From CAXSEF01 sp964236535 (lineage in GTDB: Bacteria > Pseudomonadota > Alphaproteobacteria > Acetobacterales > Acetobacteraceae): a DNA stretch of 18,476 nt. Below the pieces are notes generated by a model. The model worked only from the letters and a program-made list of their open reading frames with translations, was not told the DNA's origin and did no database searches. Below are positions 1-7,275 of the stretch, piece after piece. Where the stretch lies: assembly GCA_964236535.1 (NCBI GenBank), contig CAXSEF010000066.1, positions 1 through 18,476 on the forward strand. The letters are read 5' to 3'. Each line of letters begins with the position of its first letter. The first letter of the stretch is position 1. Position numbers and translations under genes: made by a program.

Positions 1-108
1 CCTAGAGCGGCGCTGCGCCGGCACCAGCCTTGTGCAGGCAACGCCAGAGGCTGCGCGTCCGGACCCCCGCACCCCGGCCTGCCTGCTTCCGCCGGGCAGC
101 GTCGCGAG

Positions 109-137
109 TTGCAGGTCCGCAGAGCGGCACCTATCAT
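109..137 (+). promoter_or_regulatory. Candidate sigma70-type promoter for petBC
   Basis: A TTGCAG box at 109-114 and a TATCAT box at 132-137 are separated by 17 bases, the optimal spacing. The -10 box matches TATAAT at five of six positions and the -35 box matches at three of six. Transcription would begin near 144, about 80 bases before the petB start. It is the only reasonable promoter I see in the 222 bases before petB. The call rests on consensus matching by eye only. Confidence 0.35.
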
Positions 138-222
138 GGCGCGAGGTGTGGGCGCTCCGGCCCCGCAATCGCCCTCGGGCTGTGCGCGAGGGGTCACAGC
201 GGCATGGTTGAGGGACCTGACG

Positions 223-1506
223 ATGGCCGGCCTGCATCAGAGCGATTTCAAGAACCCGGTAGTCAACTGGGTTGATACAAGGCTTCCCGTATTCACCCTG
301 CTGCAGAAAGAATACGGCACCTTCCCAACGCCGAAGAACTTCAACTATTTCTGGAACTTCGGCGCACTGGCGGTGGTCAACCTGCTGATCATGATCGCCA
401 CTGGCGTGTTCCTGGCGATGAACTACACCGCCAACACCAACCTGGCGTTCGACTCGGTCGAGCGCATCATGCGTGACGTCAACTACGGCTGGTTGATCCG
501 CTACGTTCACATGAACGGTGCGTCGATGTTTTTTATTGTGATTTATATTCACATGTTCCGCGGCCTGTACTACGGGTCTTATAAGAAGCCGCGTGAGCTG
601 CTGTGGATGACTGGCGTTGTCTTGTTCCTGCTGCTGATGGCGACCGCGTTCATGGGCTATGTGCTGCCCTGGGGGCAGATGTCGTATTGGGGTGCGACAG
701 TCATCACCAACCTGTTCTCGGCAATCCCGGTGGTCGGAAACTCAGTCGTGACCTGGCTTTGGGGCGGCTTCTCGGTCGACAACCCGACGCTGAACCGGTT
801 CTTCTCGCTGCACTATCTGCTGCCGTTCGTAATTACCGGCGTGATCTTCCTGCACGTTGCAGCGCTGCACATCACCGGCTCGAACAACCCGCTGGGCATC
901 GACGTGAAGGGTCCGCAGGACACGCTGCCGTTCCATCCGTACTATACCGCGAAGGACAGCGTCGGCGTGGCGCTCTATCTTCTGGTGTTCGCCTGCCTGG
1001 TGTTCTTCGCACCTGACTACCTGGGCCACCCCGACAACTACGTGCCGGCCAACCCGCTGCAGACGCCGTCGGAGATCGTGCCGGAGTGGTACTTCCTGCC
1101 GTTCTATGCGATCCTGCGGTCGGTACCGAACAAGCTTGGCGGCGTCGCCTGCATGTTCGGCTCGATCGCGCTGCTGTTCGTGCTGCCCTGGCTCGACACT
1201 TCGCCGGTGCGCAGTGCCCGGTTCCGACCGATCTACCGGCTGCTGATGATCCTGCTGGTGGTTGCGATGTTCGCGCTGGGCTATGTCGGCGCGCATCGCC
1301 CGGAAGGTTGGAACGTGGTGATCGGGCGCGTTGCTACGACCTACTATTTCCTGCACTTCCTGGTTCTGCTTCCCCTGCTGGGAAAGCTGGAGCGGCCGTT
1401 GCCGCTGCCCGAGAGCATCAGCCGTCCGGTGCTGTCGGGTCGGCGGCCACGCGGTGGCGGGCCGCTGCCCGGCGGCGTGCCGGCCAAGCCGATGGGGCAG
1501 CCGTGA
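223..1506 (+). CDS. petB: Cytochrome b of the ubiquinol-cytochrome c reductase (bc1) complex
   Basis: This 427-residue integral membrane protein is the cytochrome b subunit of complex III, which oxidises ubiquinol and passes electrons to the Rieske protein and to the quinone-reduction site. Two histidine pairs spaced 14 apart, H96/H110 and H197/H211, are the expected ligands of the two b hemes. PEWY at 287-290 is the conserved quinol-oxidation-site motif. Several hydrophobic segments span the whole length, so both the N-terminal heme domain and the C-terminal domain are present. The last 25 residues are a Pro/Gly/Arg-rich tail. The open frame extends up to 109, but the ATG at 223 is chosen because it gives the normal N-terminus and has AGGGA at 211-215, seven bases upstream. 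The stop overlaps the petC start (TGATG). No Rieske gene (petA) is visible in the preceding 222 bases. Confidence 0.97.
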   Translation: MAGLHQSDFKNPVVNWVDTRLPVFTLLQKEYGTFPTPKNFNYFWNFGALAVVNLLIMIATGVFLAMNYTANTNLAFDSVERIMRDVNYGWLIRYVHMNGASMFFIVIYIHMFRGLYYGSYKKPRELLWMTGVVLFLLLMATAFMGYVLPWGQMSYWGATVITNLFSAIPVVGNSVVTWLWGGFSVDNPTLNRFFSLHYLLPFVITGVIFLHVAALHITGSNNPLGIDVKGPQDTLPFHPYYTAKDSVGVALYLLVFACLVFFAPDYLGHPDNYVPANPLQTPSEIVPEWYFLPFYAILRSVPNKLGGVACMFGSIALLFVLPWLDTSPVRSARFRPIYRLLMILLVVAMFALGYVGAHRPEGWNVVIGRVATTYYFLHFLVLLPLLGKLERPLPLPESISRPVLSGRRPRGGGPLPGGVPAKPMGQP

Positions 1507-2258
1507 TGCGCGCCGTCGGGCTCGGAGCCGCTCTGTTGCTGGGCGCTGCCGTACCGGTCCTCGCCCAGGAGGTGACACCGCCGCCGTCGCAGCATTGGTC
1601 CTTCCAGGGACCGTTCGGAACCTATGACCGCGCTTCCCTGCAGCGCGGCTTCCAGGTCTACAAGGAAGTCTGCTCGAACTGCCATTCGATGAAGCTGATG
1701 TCGTACCGCAACCTCGAAGGCATCGGGCTCGACGCCGCCCAGGTCCGTGCGGTCGCCGCCAGCGTGCAGGTGCCGGGTGGCACTGACGACAGCGGTGCCC
1801 CGGTCGACCGCAACGCGCTGCCGTCGGACGCCTTCCGCTCGCCGTTTCCCAACGACAAGGCGGCGCGTGCAGCCAACAACGGGGCCTTGCCACCCGATCA
1901 GTCGGACCTGGAAAAGGCGCGCGAGGGTGGCCCGAACTACATCGGCGCCCTGCTGACCGGGTACAAGGACCCGCCGCCCGGCATCACCGTGCCGGATGGC
2001 GCTTACTACAACGAGTACTTTCCGGGCCACGCCATTCACATGCCGCCGCCGCTGTCGGACGGTGTCGTGACCTACGCCGACGGCACGAAGCCCACGATCG
2101 ATCAGATGGCGCGCGATGTCACCACGTTCCTCGCGTACACGTCTCACCCGGAGCTGGAGCAACGCAAGCGGCTCGGTGTGAAGATCGTGCTGTTCCTCGC
2201 CTTCATGACCGGGCTCACCTACGTCGTGAAGCGCAAGGTCTGGGCAGACGTGCACTGA
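1506..2258 (+). CDS. petC: Cytochrome c1 of the bc1 complex
   Basis: This 250-residue precursor is the c-type cytochrome subunit of complex III. It accepts electrons from the Rieske center and passes them to a soluble or membrane-bound cytochrome c. A signal peptide covers roughly residues 1-20, with a likely cleavage after VLA. The covalent heme site is CSNCH at 56-60. M179, in the HAIHMPPP segment, is the candidate sixth heme ligand. A single C-terminal membrane helix lies at about 225-241, followed by a positively charged tail, so the heme domain faces the periplasm. The ATG overlaps the petB stop by one base, which implies translational coupling. The length is typical of free-standing bacterial cytochrome c1, and the protein is not fused to cytochrome b. 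Confidence 0.96.
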   Translation: MRAVGLGAALLLGAAVPVLAQEVTPPPSQHWSFQGPFGTYDRASLQRGFQVYKEVCSNCHSMKLMSYRNLEGIGLDAAQVRAVAASVQVPGGTDDSGAPVDRNALPSDAFRSPFPNDKAARAANNGALPPDQSDLEKAREGGPNYIGALLTGYKDPPPGITVPDGAYYNEYFPGHAIHMPPPLSDGVVTYADGTKPTIDQMARDVTTFLAYTSHPELEQRKRLGVKIVLFLAFMTGLTYVVKRKVWADVH

Positions 2259-2303
2259 ACGATGCGCGAGCCCGAAGCCTGCGCCGCAACCGGGCGTGAA
2301 CGA

Positions 2304-2332
2304 GAGGGCGGTCCGCGACGGCGGTCCGCCTC
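2304..2332 (+). terminator. GC-rich stem-loop between petC and mtnP
   Basis: Inverted segments form an interrupted hairpin. An outer stem (GAG and GGCG at 2304-2311 with one bulged G, pairing 2326-2332) is followed by a T-T mismatch and an inner CCGC/GCGG stem around the loop GACG at 2317-2320. It lies 46 bases after the petC stop and just before the mtnP ribosome binding site. No T tract follows, so it could be a weak or factor-dependent terminator, or an mRNA processing or stability element. Confidence 0.35.
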
Positions 2333-2350
2333 TGGCGTATGGAGCGGGGC

Positions 2351-3232
2351 ATGGGCGGGATCGAGCCGGTTATCGGCATCATTGGCGGATCAGGGCTGTA
2401 TGACATCGCAGGGTTGCTGGACCCGCAATGGCGGAGGATCGACACGCCATGGGGCACGCCATCGGACGAGCTGCTGTTCGGCCGGCTCGACGGGGTGCGC
2501 TGCGTGTTCCTGCCCCGGCACGGTCGCGGTCACCGCATTCCGCCCAGCAGCCTGAACTACCGCGCCAATGTCGATGCGCTGAAGCGCGCCGGCTGCACCG
2601 ACGTGCTCTCGCTCTCGGCGGTGGGTTCGCTGCGCGAGGAGCTGCCGCCGGGTCATTTCGTCATCGTCGACCAGTTCATCGACCGCTCCTTTGCCCGCGA
2701 GAAGAGCTTCTTCGGCGAAGGATGCGTGGCCCATGTCTCGGTGGCAGATCCGGTCTGCGCCCGCCTCGGCGAGACGCTGCACCAGGTCGCGGACGCGCAG
2801 GGACTGCCGGTCAGCCGCGGCGGCACCTATCTGGTGATGGAGGGGCCTCAGTTCTCGAGCCGGGCCGAAAGCAACCTGTACCGTTCGTGGGGCTGCAGCG
2901 TGATCGGCATGACCAACATGCCGGAGGCCAAGCTCGCCCGCGAGGCCGAGCTCTGCTACGCGACGGTGGCGATGGTCACCGACTACGACTGCTGGCGCGA
3001 GGCGCACGACCACGTCACCGTCGACGCGGTCGTCAAGGTCCTGCTGGAGAATGCCGAGCGGGCCCGCACGCTGGTGCGCGGCGTGCTGCCGGCGCTGGGC
3101 CGCCGCCGCGCACCGTGTTCCGCGGGCTGCGAGCATGCGCTCGACCACGCGATCATCACGGCGCCAGAGGCACGCGACCCGGCGATGCTGGCGCGGCTTG
3201 ATGCGGTGGCGGGCCGCGTGCTGCACGCCTGA
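2351..3232 (+). CDS. mtnP: S-methyl-5'-thioadenosine phosphorylase
   Basis: The 293-residue enzyme phosphorolyses methylthioadenosine, the by-product of polyamine and other SAM-dependent synthesis, to adenine and 5-methylthioribose-1-phosphate. It belongs to the purine nucleoside phosphorylase / MTAP family. Visible motifs are GIIGGSGLY (9-17), the phosphate-binding RHGRGHRIPP (56-65), EGPQFSSRAES (164-174), GMTNMPEAKLARE (186-198) and TDYDCW (210-215). The last two are characteristic of the MTAP branch rather than inosine/guanosine phosphorylases. An in-frame ATG lies at 2339, but the ATG at 2351 has GGAG at 2341-2344 with a six-base spacer and leads directly into the conserved N-terminus. 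The next gene begins 16 bases after the stop. Its product adenine is the substrate of Apt, encoded about 3 kb away on the opposite strand. Confidence 0.93.
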   Translation: MGGIEPVIGIIGGSGLYDIAGLLDPQWRRIDTPWGTPSDELLFGRLDGVRCVFLPRHGRGHRIPPSSLNYRANVDALKRAGCTDVLSLSAVGSLREELPPGHFVIVDQFIDRSFAREKSFFGEGCVAHVSVADPVCARLGETLHQVADAQGLPVSRGGTYLVMEGPQFSSRAESNLYRSWGCSVIGMTNMPEAKLAREAELCYATVAMVTDYDCWREAHDHVTVDAVVKVLLENAERARTLVRGVLPALGRRRAPCSAGCEHALDHAIITAPEARDPAMLARLDAVAGRVLHA

Positions 3233-3248
3233 CCCGTCCAACATCACG

Positions 3249-4208
3249 ATGAAGCGGATCGCGGTGGTGGGCGGCGGCATCGCCGGCCTGGCCTGTGGCG
3301 CACGGCTCGCCGCTGCAGGGCGGAGCGTTGTGCTGTTCGACAGCGGGCCGGTGCCGGGCGGCCGGATGACCACGCGGGTCATGGGTGGCGCAACCTTCAA
3401 CGATGGCGCGCAGTTCGCTGCGGCCCGCGATCCGGATTTCGCAATGCTGGTGCAACGACTATGGGCAGGCAGCAAGGCGCTACCCTGGCCTGCGGCAGGG
3501 GAGGGACGCTGGACCGGGGTGCCGGGCATGTCGGCGCTGGCCGCGGGCATGGCGGCAGAGGCCATGGCGGCCGGGCTGGAGCTGGTCCAGGAAGTACGGC
3601 TGCAGGCGATCCGGCGAGGCGCCAGCTGGCGCCTGGAGCTGGAACGCGGCGAACCCGCTGCACGCGTGGTGCGCGAGGCCGAGGTCGCGCTGCTGGCGGT
3701 TCCGGCGCCTGCCGCCGCGGCGCTGCTGCGCGACGTCGCGCCCGCTGCTGCGGCGCGGCTGGACAGGGTTGCCATGGCCCCCTGCTGGACGCTGCTGCTG
3801 GTGCTGGAGGCGCCGCTCGATGCGCCGGACCTGCTCACGCCGGCAACCGGGCCGATCGGCTGGGCGGCGCGCGAGAACGCCCGGCCCGGAGCACCCGCCG
3901 GCCCGGAGCGCTGGGTGGTGCAGGCGGGACCGGACTGGTCGCGCGCCTGGCTGGAGCGAGCCCCCGGCGACGTGGAGGCGGCGCTGCTGGATGCGCTCGG
4001 CGGGCTGCTGGGTAGGCTGCCCGCGGTGCGCAGCCGAGCCTCGGCGCTGTGGCGCGACGCGAGGACCGAGCGGGCGCTGGGTGAGGCCTTCCTGTGGGAT
4101 GCGGAACTCGGCCTCGGCCTGTGTGGCGACTGGTGCCTTGGCGCGCGGGTGGAGGCGGCCTGGCTGTCGGGCGACAAGCTCGCCAGTCGGGTGCTGGAGG
4201 TAAATTGA
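3249..4208 (+). CDS. Renalase-like NAD(P)/FAD-dependent oxidoreductase
   Basis: This 319-residue flavoprotein opens with a classic FAD/NAD Rossmann motif, VVGGGIAGLACG, at about 6-17. It is followed by the glycine-rich GGRMTTR (37-43) and a DGAQFAAARDPDF segment (52-64). That combination is typical of the renalase-like amine-oxidase relatives (COG3380 type), whose bacterial members mostly lack a proven substrate. The ATG at 3249 is chosen because the Rossmann fold starts at once; the open frame continues upstream only as an overlap with mtnP. It sits 16 bases after mtnP and 37 bases before ubiG, so it is probably co-transcribed with both. A role in quinone or redox metabolism is possible from context but is not shown by the sequence. 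Confidence 0.85.
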   Translation: MKRIAVVGGGIAGLACGARLAAAGRSVVLFDSGPVPGGRMTTRVMGGATFNDGAQFAAARDPDFAMLVQRLWAGSKALPWPAAGEGRWTGVPGMSALAAGMAAEAMAAGLELVQEVRLQAIRRGASWRLELERGEPAARVVREAEVALLAVPAPAAAALLRDVAPAAAARLDRVAMAPCWTLLLVLEAPLDAPDLLTPATGPIGWAARENARPGAPAGPERWVVQAGPDWSRAWLERAPGDVEAALLDALGGLLGRLPAVRSRASALWRDARTERALGEAFLWDAELGLGLCGDWCLGARVEAAWLSGDKLASRVLEVN

Positions 4209-4245
4209 GCAACGCGAGACGCCGTTTGGTGGGGAGGGATCAGGC

Positions 4246-4992
4246 TTGAGCGCACCGAAGGACGGGGCGGCGTCCGGCGAGCAGGCGCGCTACGACAGCC
4301 TGGCGCCGGACTGGTGGGATGCTGCCGGGCCGATGCGGGCGCTGCATGCGATCAATCCGCTGCGCTCGGCCTGGGTGATCGAACGCGCTCGCGAGGCCGG
4401 GCTGGGTGATGATCTCGGCGGAGGCCGGGCGCTTGCCGGACTGCGCGTGCTCGACGTGGGCTGCTCCGGCGGCCTGCTCAGCGAGTCGCTGGCCAGGGCC
4501 GGCGCGAATATTACCGGCATCGACGTGTCGCCGCGCGCCGTCGCCGCGGCGCGGGTCCACGCGGCGGGGCAGCAGCTCGACATCGACTACCGGGTCGGCC
4601 GTCTCCACGAGGCATTGGGCGAGGCGGACAGCTTCGACATCGTCTGCGCGTTCGAGGTGGTCGAGCACGTCGAGAACCCGGGCGACTTCCTGGCCGGCTG
4701 CGTGCACCGGCTGTGCCCCGGCGGGCTGCTGTTCGTCTCCACAATCTCGCGCACCCCGGAGAGCCTGGTACTGGCAAAGCTGGCGGCCGAGTACGTGGTG
4801 CGTCTGCTGCCGCCCGGGACGCATCGCTGGTCGATGTTCCGAGATCCGGGAGAGATAGACGGGATCGTGCGCGCGCTGGGGCTACGCCGGGTCCGGCTCA
4901 CCGGGATGGGCTACCTGCCCGGGGTGAACCGCGCCTGGTGGCGGGCCAACACCCGGGTGAACTGGATGGCGGCGTGGCGCAAGCCGGCGTGA
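4246..4992 (+). CDS. ubiG: Ubiquinone biosynthesis O-methyltransferase UbiG
   Basis: This 248-residue class I SAM-dependent methyltransferase catalyses the two O-methylation steps of ubiquinone synthesis. SAM-binding motif I is VLDVGCSGG (68-76), with a serine where many UbiG proteins have glycine. It is followed by GIDVS (91-95) and the UbiG-like FEVVEHVENPGDFL (136-149). STISRTPESL after the PGG turn is also typical. The best start is a TTG at 4246, because GGAGG at 4233-4237 lies eight bases upstream and the next residues (SLAPDWWD) match the family start. No closer ATG exists. The neighbouring bc1 genes use the quinone pool this enzyme helps build. Confidence 0.93.
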   Translation: MSAPKDGAASGEQARYDSLAPDWWDAAGPMRALHAINPLRSAWVIERAREAGLGDDLGGGRALAGLRVLDVGCSGGLLSESLARAGANITGIDVSPRAVAAARVHAAGQQLDIDYRVGRLHEALGEADSFDIVCAFEVVEHVENPGDFLAGCVHRLCPGGLLFVSTISRTPESLVLAKLAAEYVVRLLPPGTHRWSMFRDPGEIDGIVRALGLRRVRLTGMGYLPGVNRAWWRANTRVNWMAAWRKPA

Positions 4993-5124
4993 GCGGTGCG
5001 TCGAACGCGTGCGCCGTTGGGCTGCGGGTGCTGCCGCCGGAACGCACTCGAGGAGCCGGGCTCTCGGCGACTTGTTCCGGCTGCGATAGCAAGGCATGGT
5101 TGCATTGCAGTAGGGAGAAACGCC

Positions 5125-5298
5125 TTGGGCCTGATTGTTCTGATTATCCTGATCATCCTGCTATTCGGCGGGGGACTGGGGACGACGTTCGGTGGCTGGG
5201 GAGGGGGCGCCTACGGCAGTTATGGCTATGGCGGCGTCGGACTTGGCACGATTCTGATCATCGTGCTGATTGTGCTTCTCGTCAGCGGCCGATTGTAG
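5125..5298 (+). CDS. DUF3309-like mini-protein with two hydrophobic segments
   Basis: A 57-residue protein of unknown function. Two strongly hydrophobic stretches rich in Ile and Leu (about 2-14 and 41-54) flank a Gly/Tyr-rich middle (about 15-38). It ends in a GRL-type tail, the pattern seen in the short alphaproteobacterial DUF3309 proteins. The TTG start at 5125 is chosen because GGGAG at 5113-5117 lies seven bases upstream and the hydrophobic segment starts directly. The frame is open back to 4996, but that part is low-quality, Arg-rich sequence. It is probably a small inner-membrane protein. It stands alone, 132 bases after ubiG and before the vanX pseudogene. Confidence 0.65.
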   Translation: MGLIVLIILIILLFGGGLGTTFGGWGGGAYGSYGYGGVGLGTILIIVLIVLLVSGRL

Positions 5299-5465
5299 CG
5301 GCTGGGAGCTGCGACGCCGGTACGGGAATGGCAGTCGTGCACCGCTCCGGTGACTCCGCCGCACGCGGCGTGGCCCGGCCGGACCGAAGGGGCTGCGGCT
5401 CCTATGGCGGGCTGCGCAGGATCCGCGGGCGGCCCTGGAGCGGGTGGACAGCGCGGACGGTCTGA

Positions 5466-5978
5466 CCCGTCGATCTGAATTGTGCCAGTAACGACAAGGT
5501 GGCGGGTCGATCGCCCCATGTCCGCCCGGTCGCGATGCATCACCCGGCTGTGCGGCTATCGGTGCTGGTGGCAGTCCGTCGGGCCAAGCTGCTGGGCCGC
5601 AGGCCGCGGCTCGATCACGCGTTCCGGCCGATCAAGGCGCAATGGGCGCTCTGGATGGCGCTGCCGGATCCGTGTTTTGTCTCGGACCCGCGCACCGCAG
5701 GCACCCTTCCGCGGGGTGGTGCGATCGATGTTGCCCTGGAGGACGCCCATGGCAGGGTGCTTCCGATGGGCACCGGCTTCAACGACATGACGGCAGCGGC
5801 GTCGCATGAGGCGGCCGACCTGCCGGCCGAAGCGATCCGCAACCGCGTGCTTCTGCTGGGCGTGATGGTTGTCAGCGGCTGGGAGTCTTAGCTGGCGGAG
5901 TGGTGGCACTACCAGGCGTCGGGCTGTACGGACTGGCCGGTACTTTGGGCGGCGGATATGCCAGGTGGACCGATGTAG
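5466..5978 (+). pseudogene. vanX: Decayed D-alanyl-D-alanine dipeptidase (VanX/DdpX family)
   Basis: One reading frame from 5466 to 5978 carries most of a VanX-type zinc D,D-dipeptidase. It contains a VDLxxASNDKVAGR N-terminus, a DHAFRP segment, AQWALWMALPDP, RGGAIDVALED, LPMGTGF and finally AEWWHYQ. Three lesions are visible. No start codon precedes the N-terminus, and TGA lies in frame at 5463-5465. The zinc-ligand histidine of the family's HSRGxAxD motif is replaced, as the sequence reads TLPRGGAID. An amber TAG at 5889-5891 interrupts the frame four codons before the EWWH motif at about 5898-5909, which holds the catalytic Glu and another zinc ligand. The frame is otherwise intact across the TAG. 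VanX enzymes hydrolyse D-Ala-D-Ala; this copy is very probably inactive. An intact paralogue elsewhere cannot be excluded. Confidence 0.85.
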
Positions 5979-6039
5979 CCTGGTAACCGGCGGCCAGGCG
6001 CTGCCAGGGGCCGCACACGCTGACGGGGGGAGCTCGGAT

Positions 6040-6075
6040 TTCGAGACCCGCACAATCTTCGAGACCCGCACAATC
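6040..6075. repeat. Perfect tandem duplication of an 18-bp unit
   Basis: The unit beginning TTCGAGACCCGC occurs twice in direct contact, at 6040-6057 and 6058-6075, with no mismatches. It lies in the intergenic stretch between the vanX pseudogene and the 3' end of apt. There is no third copy, so it looks like a recent slippage duplication rather than an array. Confidence 0.9.
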
Positions 6076-6175
6076 AAGGATGAAGAGGTGCCCAGAACCC
6101 GCCGCCCTGCGGCCAGGCTGGACAGAGTCCCAGCTTTGGCAGGCGCAGCCGTCAGCGCAGTAGACGTTCTGCGTA

Positions 6176-6691
6176 TCAGGAGTCATAGGCGACAAGCGCC
6201 TCGACCGGCACATCGAGACGCGCCCGCCCGGCCAGGAACCTCAGCTCGATCAGCACCCCGATCGCGGGTACGTCGGCACCGACCTGGCGCAGCAGCGAGA
6301 GGCCGGCAGACAGCGTGCCTCCGGTGGCGAGCAGGTCGTCGAGCAGTACGACGCGGCTCCCGGGCGACACGGCGTCGACCTGGATCTCCAGCCGATCGGT
6401 GCCGTATTCGAGCGCGTAGTCGAGCCCGACCAGCGGGCCCGGCAGCTTGTTGCGCTTGCGCAGCATGGTGAAGCCGATGCCGAGCTTGGTGGCAAGCGGG
6501 GCGGCCAGCAGGAAGCCGCGCGACTCGATGCCGGCCAGCAGGTCCGGGCGGTGGCCGTGGATGGCTCGCGCCATCCGTCCCATCGCCACCTGCCAGGCGT
6601 CGGCGTCACGCAGCAGGGTGCTGATGTCGTAGAACAGGATGCCAGGCCGGGGAAAATCCGGGATGGCCCTGATGTGGTTCTTGAGGTCCAT
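6176..6691 (-). CDS. apt: Adenine phosphoribosyltransferase
   Basis: This 171-residue enzyme converts adenine and PRPP to AMP and pyrophosphate in purine salvage. The N-terminus MDLKNHIRAIPDFPRPGI is typical, with the family's FYDIST segment following. GIESRGFL (54-61) and RKRNKLPG (78-85) are the expected substrate-side motifs. The PRPP-binding loop is VVLLDDLLATGGT at 114-126. The open frame runs much further upstream, but the family start is the ATG complementary to 6689-6691. The gene is transcribed opposite to its neighbours and diverges from the DUF2842-like gene across a 126-base gap. Functionally it pairs with MtnP, which releases adenine. Confidence 0.95.
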   Translation of the reverse strand: MDLKNHIRAIPDFPRPGILFYDISTLLRDADAWQVAMGRMARAIHGHRPDLLAGIESRGFLLAAPLATKLGIGFTMLRKRNKLPGPLVGLDYALEYGTDRLEIQVDAVSPGSRVVLLDDLLATGGTLSAGLSLLRQVGADVPAIGVLIELRFLAGRARLDVPVEALVAYDS

Positions 6692-6736
6692 GCGCGTTTC
6701 CGTGGAGAGGCGTTTGAGAGAGCTGCCAGCCGGGCG

Positions 6737-6766
6737 TTGGCGTTGCGAGCCGCCCGGACGTATAGC
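6737..6766 (+). promoter_or_regulatory. Weak candidate promoter for the DUF2842-like gene
   Basis: TTGGCG at 6737-6742 and TATAGC at 6761-6766 are separated by 18 bases, within the apt/DUF2842 divergent gap. Both boxes are partial matches. Initiation would fall near 6773, about 45 bases before the gene. Confidence 0.25.
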
Positions 6767-6817
6767 CGGCGGTGGTCGTCCCGCAACCCTGCCCGTCGGC
6801 GGCCTCGGGGATCGTCG

Positions 6818-7048
6818 ATGTCGCGCACTGCGGTGGCTTGCGGGCTGGGAGTGGTTTTCGTAGTCGGGTGGCTGGTGGCCGCGGCCAGCCTTGCGGACCT
6901 GGTGCAGCCGGCGGGTGGCGCGATGCTCGGTGTGTTCTACGCGGTGTTCGGCGTGGCCTGGGTGTATCCGGTCTACAAGCTGATGCGCTGGTCGCTGCGC
7001 ACCCGCCAGCCGGAGGTCGACGTGGACGGCCCGGTGCCGCGCGGCTGA
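6818..7048 (+). CDS. Small DUF2842-like membrane protein
   Basis: A 76-residue protein of unknown function. It has two hydrophobic segments (about 5-27 and 36-54). The second ends in VAWVYPVYKLMRWSLR, which resembles the Trp-x-x-Pro and Arg-Trp ending of alphaproteobacterial DUF2842 proteins. The last 18 residues are polar. The ATG at 6818 is preceded by GGGGA at 6807-6811, six bases away. The frame is open further upstream but runs antisense through apt there. The product is probably an inner-membrane protein with both ends in the cytoplasm. The family assignment is recognition by eye. Confidence 0.65.
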   Translation: MSRTAVACGLGVVFVVGWLVAAASLADLVQPAGGAMLGVFYAVFGVAWVYPVYKLMRWSLRTRQPEVDVDGPVPRG

Positions 7049-7051
7049 AGA

Positions 7052-7075
7052 CCTGTTCCGCCACGACGAAACAGG
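7052..7075 (+). terminator. Weak stem-loop after the DUF2842-like gene
   Basis: CCTGTT at 7052-7057 pairs with AACAGG at 7070-7075 around a 12-base loop, starting three bases after the stop codon. There is no T tract. It could be a weak terminator or incidental. Confidence 0.25.
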
Positions 7076-7145
7076 AAGGGCTCTGCCCAGACCGTGCTGG
7101 AGACAGCCGCTTCTGGAGACCTCATGCCCAAAGTGTGCGCAGATC

Positions 7146-7167
7146 CTGGGACCAAGCCCTTGGCGGG
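7146..7167. repeat. Copy 1 of a two-copy intergenic repeat
   Basis: The 22 bases at 7146-7167 match 17061-17082 at 19 positions, including 15 identical bases in a row (7153-7167, core CAAGCCCTTGGCGGG). This copy sits upstream of proA, and CCAAG/CTTGG within it forms a short palindrome. The second copy forms the 3' arm of a hairpin. Confidence 0.55.
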
Positions 7168-7275
7168 TCGATGGCAGAGCCTTGGCCTGACTTACAACGG
7201 GTGCATTGCCACTGAGCCGCTCCGCTTTTGCGCCCGGCCCTTCCGTCTCAATGCCGGCACGGGCATTCTGCGGCG

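Noticed and set aside
109..222. N-terminal extension of cytochrome b to the upstream start codon
   Set aside because: The 38 added residues are unlike any cytochrome b N-terminus, and the ATG at 223 has a good SD.
2390..4255. A 621-codon minus-strand open frame opposite mtnP and the FAD gene
   Set aside because: It is low-complexity Ser/Ala/Arg-rich sequence in the shadow of two well-supported plus-strand genes.
5869..6471. A 200-codon plus-strand frame running into apt
   Set aside because: It is Arg-rich, overlaps the vanX pseudogene end and apt antisense, and has no SD or motif.
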